Positions 50,567-58,093 of a stretch of 64,000 nucleotides of DNA are shown here, piece after piece. Both the position numbers and the translations under genes were made by a program. The stretch covers positions 248,001-312,000 of the forward strand of contig NZ_FMDN01000005.1 of NCBI RefSeq assembly GCF_900090245.1. Direction: 5' to 3'. The stretch is from Micromonospora halophytica (lineage in GTDB: Bacteria; Actinomycetota; Actinomycetes; Mycobacteriales; Micromonosporaceae). Numbering within the stretch: position 1 is the first letter of the stretch; every line of letters begins with the position of its first letter. The notes under the pieces were generated by a model. That model had not been told where the DNA came from. It worked only from the letters and a program-made list of their open reading frames with translations, and did not search any database.

Positions 50567-51847
50567 GTGAAGATCGTGGTGGCGCACAACCGGTACCGGG
50601 AGGCCCAGCCCTCCGGCGAGAACACCATGGTCGACTCGGAGATCGCCCAGCTCACCGCCGCCGGTGTGGAGGTGCTGCCGTTCATCCGCAGCTCCGACGA
50701 GATCCCGTCGATGTCGAGGGCGGCCAAGGCGCTGCTGCCGATCTCCCCGATCTGGGCCCCGCGCGCCCAGGATGACCTCAGCCGCCTGCTGCGGGAGCAC
50801 CGCCCCGACGTGCTGCACCTGCACAACCCGTACCCGCTGCTCTCGCCCTGGGTGGTGCGGACCGCGCACCGGCACGGCGTGCCGGTGGTGCAGACGGTGC
50901 ACAACTACCGGCAGGTCTGCTCCTCCGGGATCTACTTCCGCGACGGGATGATCTGCCAGGACTGCAAGGGGCGGGCGTTGGGCGTGCCGGCGATCGTGCA
51001 CAAGTGCTACCGGGGCTCGACGGCGCAGAGCGCCCTGATGGCCACCACGCTGGCCGTGCACCGGGGCACCTGGCGCTCGGTGGACCGGTTTATCGCGCTC
51101 ACCTCGGCGATCGCCGACCACCTGCGCGACTACGGCGTCCCGGCCGACCGGATCGTGGTCAAGCCGAACTCGGTACCCGACCCGGGTGCCCCGGCCCTGC
51201 TCGGCGACGGCTTCCTCTACATGGCCCGACTGACCCCGGAGAAGGGCCTCGACCTGCTGCTGGAGGCGTGGCGGCGGCACCCGGTGGGAGCGCTCGGCAC
51301 GCTACGCGTCGCCGGGGACGGCGAGCTACGCCCGCTGGTCGAGGCGGCGGCCGCCGAACGCCCCGACGTGGTCTACCTGGGCCAGCTCGACCGGGCCGGG
51401 GTCCGCGCCGCGGTCGAGGCGAGTGCGGTGGTGATCGCCGCCTCGATGTGGCACGACGTGCTGCCGACGGTGATCATCGAGGCGCTGGCCAGCGGTCGCC
51501 CGGTGCTCGGCACCGCGCTCGGCGGCATCCCGTACCTGGTCGGGGCGGACGCCCCGCACGAGCCGGCCGGCACCGGCCCTGCCACGGTCGCCTCCGCCGT
51601 CGCCGGTCAGCTGCCGCCGCCGGCCGGTCCGTCGGGCGTGCCGGCCGGCCTGGTCACCGGCGAGGCCGGCTGGGTGGTGCCGCCCGACCCGGTGGCGATG
51701 GCCGCCGCGCTCCCGGTCGCCCGGGCCGGCGCGCCCGCGCTCGCGGCGGCGGCCCGCGCCCGCTACGAGCGCACCTTCCACCCCGACGTGGTCATCAAGC
51801 GCCACCTCGACATCTACGCCGCCCTCGCCGCCCCGACCCGCCCCTGA
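50567..51847 (+). CDS. GT4-family glycosyltransferase
   Basis: The 426-residue enzyme is a GT-B glycosyltransferase. The N-terminal domain begins KIVVAHNRYREAQPSGENTMVDSE and carries LHLHNPYPLLSP and VQTVHNYRQVCSSG. The C-terminal domain has FLYMARLTPEKGLDLLLEAW and the donor-site E-x7-E pattern in IIEALASGRPVLGTALGG. It is cytoplasmic. The neighbouring sugar transferase and CDP-alcohol genes suggest a role in glycopolymer or glycolipid synthesis. It is divergent from fpg. Confidence 0.93.
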   Translation: MKIVVAHNRYREAQPSGENTMVDSEIAQLTAAGVEVLPFIRSSDEIPSMSRAAKALLPISPIWAPRAQDDLSRLLREHRPDVLHLHNPYPLLSPWVVRTAHRHGVPVVQTVHNYRQVCSSGIYFRDGMICQDCKGRALGVPAIVHKCYRGSTAQSALMATTLAVHRGTWRSVDRFIALTSAIADHLRDYGVPADRIVVKPNSVPDPGAPALLGDGFLYMARLTPEKGLDLLLEAWRRHPVGALGTLRVAGDGELRPLVEAAAAERPDVVYLGQLDRAGVRAAVEASAVVIAASMWHDVLPTVIIEALASGRPVLGTALGGIPYLVGADAPHEPAGTGPATVASAVAGQLPPPAGPSGVPAGLVTGEAGWVVPPDPVAMAAALPVARAGAPALAAAARARYERTFHPDVVIKRHLDIYAALAAPTRP

Positions 51848-52074
51848 CCGGGGTGCCCGGCCCGCAGGACGGCACGCTGGTCGAGGCGGCCGACCGTCCC
51901 TGCGCAGCCGGCCCGTTCCAGCGGGCCGGCGTTGCTGCGGGCCGGCCCGTCCCTGCGCAGCCGGCGTTGCTGCGCAGTCGGCCCGTCCGGCCTGCTCGCC
52001 CGTCCGGCCTGCTCGCCCGCCTGTCGGGCGTGGCCTGCGGGCGGTCCCGGCCGGACGCGGGGCCGTTACACGCA

Positions 52075-52151
52075 TGATCCACTCCATTGCGGCGACATGG
52101 CGGTGTCGGAGACGGTGGGAAGCCGCCATGTCGCCGACATGGAGTCGATCA
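52075..52151. repeat. GATC-capped intergenic inverted repeat C
   Basis: Outer arms 52075-52087 (TGATCCACTCCAT) and 52139-52151 match at 12 of 13. Inner arms 52091-52103 (GGCGACATGGCGG) and 52123-52135 are perfect. The spacers are 3 nt on both sides. It lies between the convergent GT4 and CDP-alcohol genes. Confidence 0.85.
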
Positions 52152-52213
52152 ACCCAACCAACGCGACCAACCCAACCAACGCGATCAACGCGATCAACGT
52201 GGTCGGCGTGGTC
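52151..52213. repeat. 9-bp-periodic tandem array
   Basis: Units AACCCAACC, AACGCGACC, AACCCAACC, AACGCGATC, AACGCGATC, AACGTGGTC, GGCGTGGTC run end to end. The right arm of inverted repeat C flows into the first unit. Confidence 0.85.
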
Positions 52214-52293
52214 GGCGTCGGGACGAGGTCGGCGCGCAGAGCGCCTGACTGGATGGCCTCGACCGCACCGCGCGAGCCGGGCGAGGGCCGCGG

Positions 52294-53016
52294 TCAGCGG
52301 AGGGAGGCGCGGGCGGAGAAGGCGATGCTGGCCAGCAGGAAGCCGCCGTTGACGACGGTGAACGCGACGACCACCCAGAAGGTGAGCGCGGGCGCGAACA
52401 TCAGCACCAGCGCCGCCACGAAGATCACCGCGCCGTAGTCGCGGACCAGCTTGGCCAGGCGTACCGGCAGCGAGGTCGAGGTGACCATGCTGGCCGCGTT
52501 CGGGCCGGACTGCATCACCGAGGTCACCAGGTTGACCATCCAGGTGCCGGCGAAGACCGCCACCAGCCAGCTCGGCGTCCCGGGCCGCTGCGCCACGGCC
52601 GTCGCCGCGAGCGCGGCCACCAGGGCGATCTGGGCGGCCACGTCACAGAGCACGTCGACCCGCGCGCCGGCCGCGCTGCCCTGCCCGGTCACCCGGGCGA
52701 GCTGACCGTCGGCGCAGTCCAGGGCGTACGCCACCTGCCAGCCGACCAGCGCGGCGAGTCCGACCACCCAGGCCGGTACGTCCCCGGCGGCGACCCGGCC
52801 GGCCAGCGCCACCACGGTCACCGAGGTGGCCAGCCCGAGCACCAGGTTGGTGATGGTCAGCGCGGTGGGGCGCAGCCCGAGCCGCTGGGCGACCAGCGCG
52901 AACACCGCGCCGATCCACTGGCTGACCGACTCGCTGAACAGGCCGCCGCCCCGGTTGACCCGGTGGAAGTCGGCGACGGTGGGACGGGGCTCAACCACAG
53001 TGGTCGCGGATTGCAC
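52294..53016 (-). CDS. CDP-alcohol phosphatidyltransferase family protein
   Basis: The 240-residue membrane enzyme has the CDP-alcohol signature DCADGQLARVTGQGSAAGARVDVLCD, with every conserved Asp, Gly, Ala and Arg in place, at about residues 92-117. It has about six membrane segments. It transfers a phospho-alcohol from a CDP donor to an alcohol acceptor. The GTG at 53016 overlaps the upstream dehydrogenase gene by 26 bp. With the dehydrogenase and cytidylyltransferase genes it could complete synthesis of a phosphodiester-linked polyol product. Confidence 0.9.
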   Translation of the reverse strand: MQSATTVVEPRPTVADFHRVNRGGGLFSESVSQWIGAVFALVAQRLGLRPTALTITNLVLGLATSVTVVALAGRVAAGDVPAWVVGLAALVGWQVAYALDCADGQLARVTGQGSAAGARVDVLCDVAAQIALVAALAATAVAQRPGTPSWLVAVFAGTWMVNLVTSVMQSGPNAASMVTSTSLPVRLAKLVRDYGAVIFVAALVLMFAPALTFWVVVAFTVVNGGFLLASIAFSARASLR

Positions 53017-54058
53017 CGGCGTAGTCTGCCAGCCGATCCCGCGTCTCGGAAGGCGACATCGCCAGGTGCTCCAGGATGGTGTACCGGTCCGGCCGGGTGC
53101 TCGGCGCGAACTGCACCGCCGCCACGAACTGGTCGTCGCTGAGGCCCACGTCGGCGGGGAGCCGGGGCAGTCCGTGTCGGGCGAGGCAGGCGGACATCTC
53201 CCTGAACCGGCGCTCGTCGCCGCGCAGGAAGGTGCAGAACAGCGCACCGAGCCCGGCCAGTTCCCCGTGCGAGGCGGTGTCCGGGTAGAGCGCGTCGACG
53301 GCGTGCATGATCTCGTGGCAGCCGCCGCTCGCCGGCCGGCTGGTGCCGCAGACCGCCATCGCCAGGCCGCTGGAGATCAGCGCCTCGGCGAGCACGGTGA
53401 CGAACGCGTCGTCGGTCATGTCGCCGGGATGGGCGAGCACCGCCTCCGCGCCCATCCGGGCCAGCGACGCGGCCAGGCCGTCGACCGGCTCGCCCCGTAC
53501 CTGACGGGCCAGCTCCCAGTCGGCCAGCGCGCTGATGTTGCTGATCGCGTCGCCGATGCCCGCCCGGTTGTGCCGCTCCGGCCCGCTCTCCACGAAGTCC
53601 AGGTCGACGATGACCGCGATCGGGATGTGCACCCCGTACGAGCCCTTGATGCCCTCGCTGACCAGGCTCGCCACCGGGGAGGCGATGCCGTCGTTGGCCA
53701 GGCTGGTCGCCACGGTCACCATGGGCAGCCCACGCCGGGTCGCCGCATACTTGGCGACGTCTACCGTCTTGCCGCCGCCGATGCCGACCACCGCGTCGTA
53801 CGACCGGGCCCGGAGCTTGCCGCCCAGCTCGTCGGCGGCCTCCAGGGTGCCCCCGGCGACGGTGAACACGTCCGCCGAGCGCAGCGACGGCCGGACCAGC
53901 TCGGCGATCTGCCCGCCCTGGCCCGGACCGACCACCACCGCGACGTCACCGCCGGCGGAGATCCGGCCGTCGGCGAGGATCGCGGCCAGGTCGGCCACCG
54001 CCCCGCGCCGCACGTCGATGTGCAGCGGGGTCAGCACCGTACGGGCTAGTAGCGGCAC
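52991..54058 (-). CDS. Glycerol-1-phosphate dehydrogenase-like (iron-containing alcohol dehydrogenase family)
   Basis: The 355-residue enzyme resembles the G1PDH/AraM branch: VGIGGGKTVDVAKYAATRRGLPMVTVATSLANDGIASPVAS at about 92-133 binds NAD(P). The metal-binding His residues are in GCHEIMHAVDALYP and TASHGELAG. Enzymes of this group reduce dihydroxyacetone phosphate to sn-glycerol-1-phosphate in archaea and some bacteria. It overlaps the upstream cytidylyltransferase gene by 13 bp and the downstream CDP-alcohol gene by 26 bp. A related polyol phosphate product is possible. Confidence 0.85.
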   Translation of the reverse strand: MPLLARTVLTPLHIDVRRGAVADLAAILADGRISAGGDVAVVVGPGQGGQIAELVRPSLRSADVFTVAGGTLEAADELGGKLRARSYDAVVGIGGGKTVDVAKYAATRRGLPMVTVATSLANDGIASPVASLVSEGIKGSYGVHIPIAVIVDLDFVESGPERHNRAGIGDAISNISALADWELARQVRGEPVDGLAASLARMGAEAVLAHPGDMTDDAFVTVLAEALISSGLAMAVCGTSRPASGGCHEIMHAVDALYPDTASHGELAGLGALFCTFLRGDERRFREMSACLARHGLPRLPADVGLSDDQFVAAVQFAPSTRPDRYTILEHLAMSPSETRDRLADYAGAIRDHCG

Positions 54059-54777
54059 GCGATCTCCCGCGCCCGGGCCAGGTCGTCGTGGTTGTCGACC
54101 TCGACCCAGGAGACGTCGCCGATCGGGGCCGCCCGCACCTCGCCGCCACGGTCGGCGAACTCCTGGTAGCCGTCCTCGTAGTAGAGGTTCGGGTCGCGCC
54201 GCCAGGTCGTCTCCAGGGCGTCGGCCAGGGCGTCGGCCACCTGCGGCTCGATCAGCGTCGCGCCGATGTACTCGCCGTACGCCTCGCCCGGGTCCATCAG
54301 CTTGGTGATCCGGGTGAGCTGGCCGGCGGCGTCGAAGGTGGTCTTCATCTCCTCGTCGGCCAGCGCCTTGATGGTGTCGACCGCCAGCAGGATGCCCGGG
54401 CCGCGCTCGGCCAGCAGGGTCTTCTCCACGCTCACCGGGTGCACGGTGTCGCCGTTGACCAGCAGCACGCCACGGGAGAAGTGCTCCCGGGCCAGCCACA
54501 GCGAGTAGGCGTTGTTCCACTCCTCGGCCTTGTCGTTGTGCACGAGGGTGATCGTGACGCCGTAGCGCTTCTCCAGCTCCGCCTGGCGGGAGACGACCGC
54601 ATCGGCGGCGTACCCGACCACGATCACGATCTCGGTGAGCCCCACCTCGGCCAGGTTGCGCAGCGCGATGTCCAGGATGGTGGTGTCACCGTCCACCGGC
54701 ACCAACGCCTTGGGCAGCGTGTCGGTGTACGGGCGCAGTCGGCGTCCCGCGCCGGCCGCCAGCACCATCCCGATCAT
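54046..54777 (-). CDS. Nucleotidyltransferase (phosphocholine/CDP-polyol type)
   Basis: The 243-residue product is a sugar-nucleotidyltransferase-fold enzyme. It begins MIGMVLAAGAGRRLRPYTDTLPKALVPVDG, the NTP-binding loop, followed by IVIVVGYAADAV and VLLVNGDTVHP, with the metal-binding Asp. The relatives are phosphocholine cytidylyltransferases and inositol- or glycerol-phosphate cytidylyltransferases. The ATG at 54777 has GAGGGAGG 7-10 nt upstream. It begins a three-gene overlapping operon and would make the CDP-activated substrate. Confidence 0.85.
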   Translation of the reverse strand: MIGMVLAAGAGRRLRPYTDTLPKALVPVDGDTTILDIALRNLAEVGLTEIVIVVGYAADAVVSRQAELEKRYGVTITLVHNDKAEEWNNAYSLWLAREHFSRGVLLVNGDTVHPVSVEKTLLAERGPGILLAVDTIKALADEEMKTTFDAAGQLTRITKLMDPGEAYGEYIGATLIEPQVADALADALETTWRRDPNLYYEDGYQEFADRGGEVRAAPIGDVSWVEVDNHDDLARAREIACRY

Positions 54778-54858
54778 GCGGGGTCCTCCCTCGTACGACT
54801 CCCAGGTCACCGTGGAGGATAGCCCCGGGTGACGGACGGCCCGTCGCCAACCGGTTGA

Positions 54859-55629
54859 TCAGCCGGGCAGGGCGGCCAGGTCGGCCAGCACGGCCAGCCG
54901 CTCCTCGGCGCTGAGCACCGCGTACGGGCCGGCGGCCCGCCGATCCGTCTCCAGATCGATCGCCCGGCGCTCCGGCCCCTCCGGCAGCTCGGTGACGCTG
55001 GTGGCGGTGTGCCCGGCGGCGGTCCACGCTGCGGCGTGCGCGTCGGCCCGGCGGTAACGCAGCGTGCCGAGCCGGTTGAGCAGCAGCACCCCGGGCGGGG
55101 CGCCGTCCGGCTCGTACGGCGGGGCCATGGCGGCGAAGGCCGGCCCGGGTTCGGCGTCCGGCTCCTCCGCCAGCAGCAGCGCGTACGCGAGCAGCCGGCC
55201 GAACGCCTCGACCAACCGCAGCACCCGGGCGTCGTGCCCGGCCCACAGCTCCTCGGTGACCTCGCCGTGCACCTGGTACATCTCGGTGAGGAAGTCGGTG
55301 CCACGTTCGGTGGCGGCGAAGCCGCCGTCCGGCCGCCGGGTGATCGTGCCGTGCGCGACGTGCTTGTCCAGCACCCGCTGGCAGGTGGCCGGATCCCGGT
55401 GGCGGGTGACGGCGGCGAAGCCCGCCCCGTCGACCACCCCGCCGGGCGCGGCGAGCCGGGTGCGGAACTCGACCAGGAAGCCGGTGGCCGTCGGCCCGCC
55501 GTACCGTTGGCTCAGCTCGGCGCCGCCGCCGTCGCGGCCGGCGAGCATGCCCGCGACGAAGGTCCGCTCGACCGCCGGGGCGACCAGCCCGGCGAACCGG
55601 TGCGGCGGCAGGTCGACGCCGGAGTTCAC
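54859..55629 (-). CDS. Winged-helix-like protein of unknown function
   Basis: The 256-residue protein has a likely winged-helix segment (DPATCQRVLDKHVAHGTITRRPDGGFAATERGTDFLTEMYQVHGEV) within a mostly helical fold. The N-terminus contains RFAGLVAPAVERTFVAGMLAGRDGG. It resembles uncharacterised MarR-like actinobacterial proteins. Its GTG overlaps the stop of a small upstream ORF as GTGA. It precedes the cytidylyltransferase operon on the same strand, about 80 bp upstream, and could regulate it. Confidence 0.65.
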   Translation of the reverse strand: MNSGVDLPPHRFAGLVAPAVERTFVAGMLAGRDGGGAELSQRYGGPTATGFLVEFRTRLAAPGGVVDGAGFAAVTRHRDPATCQRVLDKHVAHGTITRRPDGGFAATERGTDFLTEMYQVHGEVTEELWAGHDARVLRLVEAFGRLLAYALLLAEEPDAEPGPAFAAMAPPYEPDGAPPGVLLLNRLGTLRYRRADAHAAAWTAAGHTATSVTELPEGPERRAIDLETDRRAAGPYAVLSAEERLAVLADLAALPG

Positions 55630-55754
55630 CGTCCGATCGACCGGAGCGTGGCGGACGTGTGCGGGACGACCCGCCGCAGCCGCTCGGCAGTCCGGCGCTG
55701 GCCATCGTCGTCCACGATCAGCGCGTCGGCGCAGCGGAGAGGCTCGGTGGGCAC
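55626..55754 (-). CDS. Small leaderless ORF (42 residues) upstream of the winged-helix gene
   Basis: A GTG at 55754 lies 6 nt after a TACTGT hexamer and opens a 42-residue frame (ending TLRSIGR). Its TGA overlaps the GTG of the next gene by 4 bp. The arrangement suggests a small protein or a translational-coupling leader; the sequence (LIVDDDGQRRTAERLRRV) has no recognised family. Its start context is as good as that of annotated neighbours. Confidence 0.45.
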   Translation of the reverse strand: MPTEPLRCADALIVDDDGQRRTAERLRRVVPHTSATLRSIGR

Positions 55755-55869
55755 GTCACGACAGTAGCGAGCGGACGCCGCCCGCGCCGATGCCCGGTCT
55801 TGTCCTGATCTGCCGTCGGGCCCACCATGTGGGGGATCGGGTGCCACCGTCCCAAAGGGGTGATGCGTG

Positions 55870-56259
55870 ATGCAGGTTCGGGAAGCGATGTCCAAGCAGG
55901 TTCTCGTGGTCGGTCCGGAGCACACGCTCCGTCAGGCGGCCCGGATGATGTCGGCCCGCCGGGTCGGCTCGGCGGTGGTGATCGACCCGGACTCCGAGGG
56001 GGTCGGCATCATGACCGAACGTGACGTGCTCAACGCGATCGGGGCCGGGCAGGACTGCGACGTGGAGCGGGTCGCGGCGCATGTGAGCTGGGAGGTCGTC
56101 TACGCCGGTCCCGACTGGACGGTGGAGGAGGCGGCCGCGGCGATGGCCCGGGGCGGCTTCCGGCACCTGGTGGTGCTGGACGGCCGGGAGGTGGCCGGCG
56201 TGATCTCCGTACGCGATCTGATGCGGGTCTGGTCGCAGCAGCGCCAGGAGGTCGGTTGA
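55870..56259 (+). CDS. CBS domain protein
   Basis: The 129-residue protein is two CBS motifs in tandem (about 1-60 and 68-127), with VREAMSKQVLVVGPEHTLRQAARMM and the second at VVYAGPDWTVEEAAAAMARGGFRHLVVLDGREVAGVISVRDL. Stand-alone CBS pairs bind adenosyl ligands (AMP, ATP, SAM). AAAGGGG lies upstream of the ATG at 55870; a GTG at 55867 is also possible. Confidence 0.93.
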   Translation: MQVREAMSKQVLVVGPEHTLRQAARMMSARRVGSAVVIDPDSEGVGIMTERDVLNAIGAGQDCDVERVAAHVSWEVVYAGPDWTVEEAAAAMARGGFRHLVVLDGREVAGVISVRDLMRVWSQQRQEVG

Positions 56260-56406
56260 CGGTCGGTGTCGGGGGCTGTCGGAGCGGCCCCCGGCCCGGG
56301 CGGACGGGAGCCCGGCTCGCGTCCGCCGACCGCCTCGCCTGCCCGCATGTTGAACTTGGCGTGTATGCCGGTCGGAGTCGCCGGGGCAGGCCCTAGGCTC
56401 GTGCGC

Positions 56407-57501
56407 ATGACCGCCGAGCAGCTGATCTCGTTCGCCCGTGGAGCTCCCTCGCTGGACATCGTCGATGTCGAGGGCCTCAAGGCCGCCGCCGTCCGTGCCT
56501 TCGACGCCGATCCCGCCGGGGTGACCGCGTACGGCACGTCCGTCGGGTACCCGCCCCTGCGCAGGTGGATCGCGGAGAAGCACGGCGTCACCCCGGAGCA
56601 GGTGCTGGTCACCAACGGTTCGCTCCAGGCGGACGCGTTCCTCTTTGACCACCTGGTCCGGCGTGGCGACGCGGTGGTCGTGGAGCGCCCGACGTACGAC
56701 CGGACGCTGCTCAACCTGCAGAAGATGGGTGGCGAGGTGCACGGCGTCACGATCCAGCCGGACGGCCTGGACACCGCCGAGCTGCGCAAGCTGCTGGAGT
56801 CCGGGGTGCGGCCCCGACTCGCGCACGTCATCCCGAACTACCAGAACCCGGCGGGCGTGACCCTCTCCCTGGAGAAGCGGCGCGAACTGCTCGACCTGGC
56901 GGCCGAGTACGAGTTCACCATCTTCGAGGACGACCCGTACGCGGACATCCGGTTCCGGGGCGAGCCGCTTCCGTCGATGCTCTCGCTGGACACCCGCAAC
57001 GTCGTGGTGCACGCCTCCAGCTTCACCAAGACGGTCTGCCCGGGTGTCCGGGTCGGCTACCTGGTCGGGCCGGCGGACCTGATCGCCGACATCGCCAAGA
57101 AGGCGACCAGCCTCTACATCTCGCCCGGCATGGTCTCCGAGGCGATCGTGCACCAGTTCTGCGTCTCCGGCGACATCCAGCGGTCGATCGAGACGGTCTC
57201 GACCGCTCTCGGTGAGCGGGCCCGGGTGCTGGCCGAGTCGCTGCGCCGGCACATCCCGGGAGCCCGTTTCGTGGAGCCGGACGGCGGCTACTTCCTCTGG
57301 GTCGAGTTCGGCGAGGACGTGGACGTGGCGAAGCTCGCCCCGGCCGCCGCCGAGCGCGGTGTCGCCGTGGTGAAGGGGAGCGACTTCATGGTCGACGGCG
57401 GTCGGCACGCGCTGCGGCTAGCGTTCTCCGCCGTGACCGCGGACCGGATCGACGAGGGCGTGCGGCGGCTCGCGGATGCCGTGGCCGCCGTTCGAGGCTG
57501 A
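56407..57501 (+). CDS. PLP-dependent class I/II aminotransferase
   Basis: The 364-residue enzyme is a fold-type I aminotransferase. Features are ARGAPSLDIVDVEGL at the N-terminus, YGTSVGYPPLRRWIAEKHG, an N-rich VIPNYQNPAGVTLS, the cofactor Asp in FTIFEDDPYADIRF and the PLP-lysine in HASSFTKTVCPGVRVGYLVG. The layout resembles the MocR-like/2-aminoadipate aminotransferase group without an HTH. The ATG at 56407 lies 7 nt after TAGGCT (56394-56399), so the mRNA is probably leaderless. The substrate is not readable. Confidence 0.93.
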   Translation: MTAEQLISFARGAPSLDIVDVEGLKAAAVRAFDADPAGVTAYGTSVGYPPLRRWIAEKHGVTPEQVLVTNGSLQADAFLFDHLVRRGDAVVVERPTYDRTLLNLQKMGGEVHGVTIQPDGLDTAELRKLLESGVRPRLAHVIPNYQNPAGVTLSLEKRRELLDLAAEYEFTIFEDDPYADIRFRGEPLPSMLSLDTRNVVVHASSFTKTVCPGVRVGYLVGPADLIADIAKKATSLYISPGMVSEAIVHQFCVSGDIQRSIETVSTALGERARVLAESLRRHIPGARFVEPDGGYFLWVEFGEDVDVAKLAPAAAERGVAVVKGSDFMVDGGRHALRLAFSAVTADRIDEGVRRLADAVAAVRG

Positions 57502-57744
57502 GCAGCACCGACTTCACCACAATCGCGTAACGACGGCCGGTCCGGGTCTGCCCCCGGGCCGGCCGTCGTCACACAATGCTGCGAGCGTCGCTCACCTCTT
57601 GGCCGCCGGCCCCCGGTGACCTGCCGCCACCCCGGCGACGCCCTCGACATCACCCCCGCCCCCACCGGGCGCCGGGTGGGTCGGGTCGCCCCCTCACCCC
57701 CCTGAACGCGGCCCGCCCCACCCGGCCCCCACCACCCTCCTCCC

Positions 57745-57780
57745 ACCCCTCCCTCCACCCCTCCCTCCACCCCTCTCCTC
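57745..57780. repeat. 12-bp tandem in a C/T-rich tract
   Basis: ACCCCTCCCTCC repeats twice exactly and once partially. The complement is a run of G tracts that could adopt a quadruplex. Confidence 0.7.
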
Positions 57781-57792
57781 CCTCGCCCCCGG

Positions 57793-57862
57793 CGATCTTG
57801 CAGTTGTGGTCGGTGCATACCGGGCGGAAAGTCGCGAACGGGCGACCCGAACTGCAAGATCG
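57793..57862. repeat. GATC-capped intergenic inverted repeat D
   Basis: Arms CGATCTTGCAGTT (57793-57805) and its complement (57850-57862) are perfect. An inner GTCGC/GCGAC stem lies at 57831-57846. The right arm runs into the CGGCR array. Confidence 0.8.
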
Positions 57863-58020
57863 GCGCGGCGCGGCGCGGCGCGGCACGGCACGGCGCGGCG
57901 CGGCACGGCGCGGGGTGGCACGGCGCGGCGCGGCACGGCACGGCGCGGCGCGGCGCGGCACGGCACGGCGCGGGGTGGCGCGGCACGGCACGGCGCGGGG
58001 TGGCGTGGCGCGGGGTGGGG
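57861..58020. repeat. Pentanucleotide CGGCR array
   Basis: About 30 near-exact CGGCG/CGGCA units run through the region, broken by CGGGGTGG segments near 57910, 57970 and 58000. A 5-bp period cannot be coding. The array is strongly purine-skewed on the plus strand. Confidence 0.9.
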
Positions 58021-58093
58021 TGGGCGGGGGTGAGGTGGGGGTGGGAGGGGCGGCGTAGCGTGCAGGGCGGAGCGGGTGGGGAGGGGACCGGTC

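Larger units (their letters stand above)
51848..52293. other. Repeat-rich intergenic region between convergent genes
   Basis: This 446-bp gap holds several repeats and no convincing gene. A hairpin at 51907-51930 (GCCGGCCCG with its complement) may terminate the GT4 gene. An 18-bp direct repeat starting CGTCCCTGCGCAG occurs at 51895-51912 and 51948-51965. A 17-bp exact tandem GCCCGTCCGGCCTGCTC occurs at 51981-51997 and 51998-52014. Inverted repeat C is at 52075-52151, followed by a 9-bp-periodic array at 52151-52213. Confidence 0.8.
57502..58093. other. Low-complexity intergenic region upstream of corA
   Basis: This 592-bp gap contains no supported gene. It holds a pyrimidine-rich tract with a 12-bp tandem ACCCCTCCCTCC (57745-57756, 57757-57768), inverted repeat D (57793-57862) and a 160-bp pentanucleotide array (57861-58020). 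The corA ribosome-binding site GGGGAGGGG lies just before 58094. Confidence 0.85.

Noticed and set aside
52151-52213. CRISPR array
   Set aside because: Units are 9 bp, contiguous without spacers, and no cas gene is near.
57861-58020. Coding sequence reading GTARR-type repeats
   Set aside because: The period is 5 bp, so no frame gives consistent codons, and start and ribosome-binding signals belong to corA.
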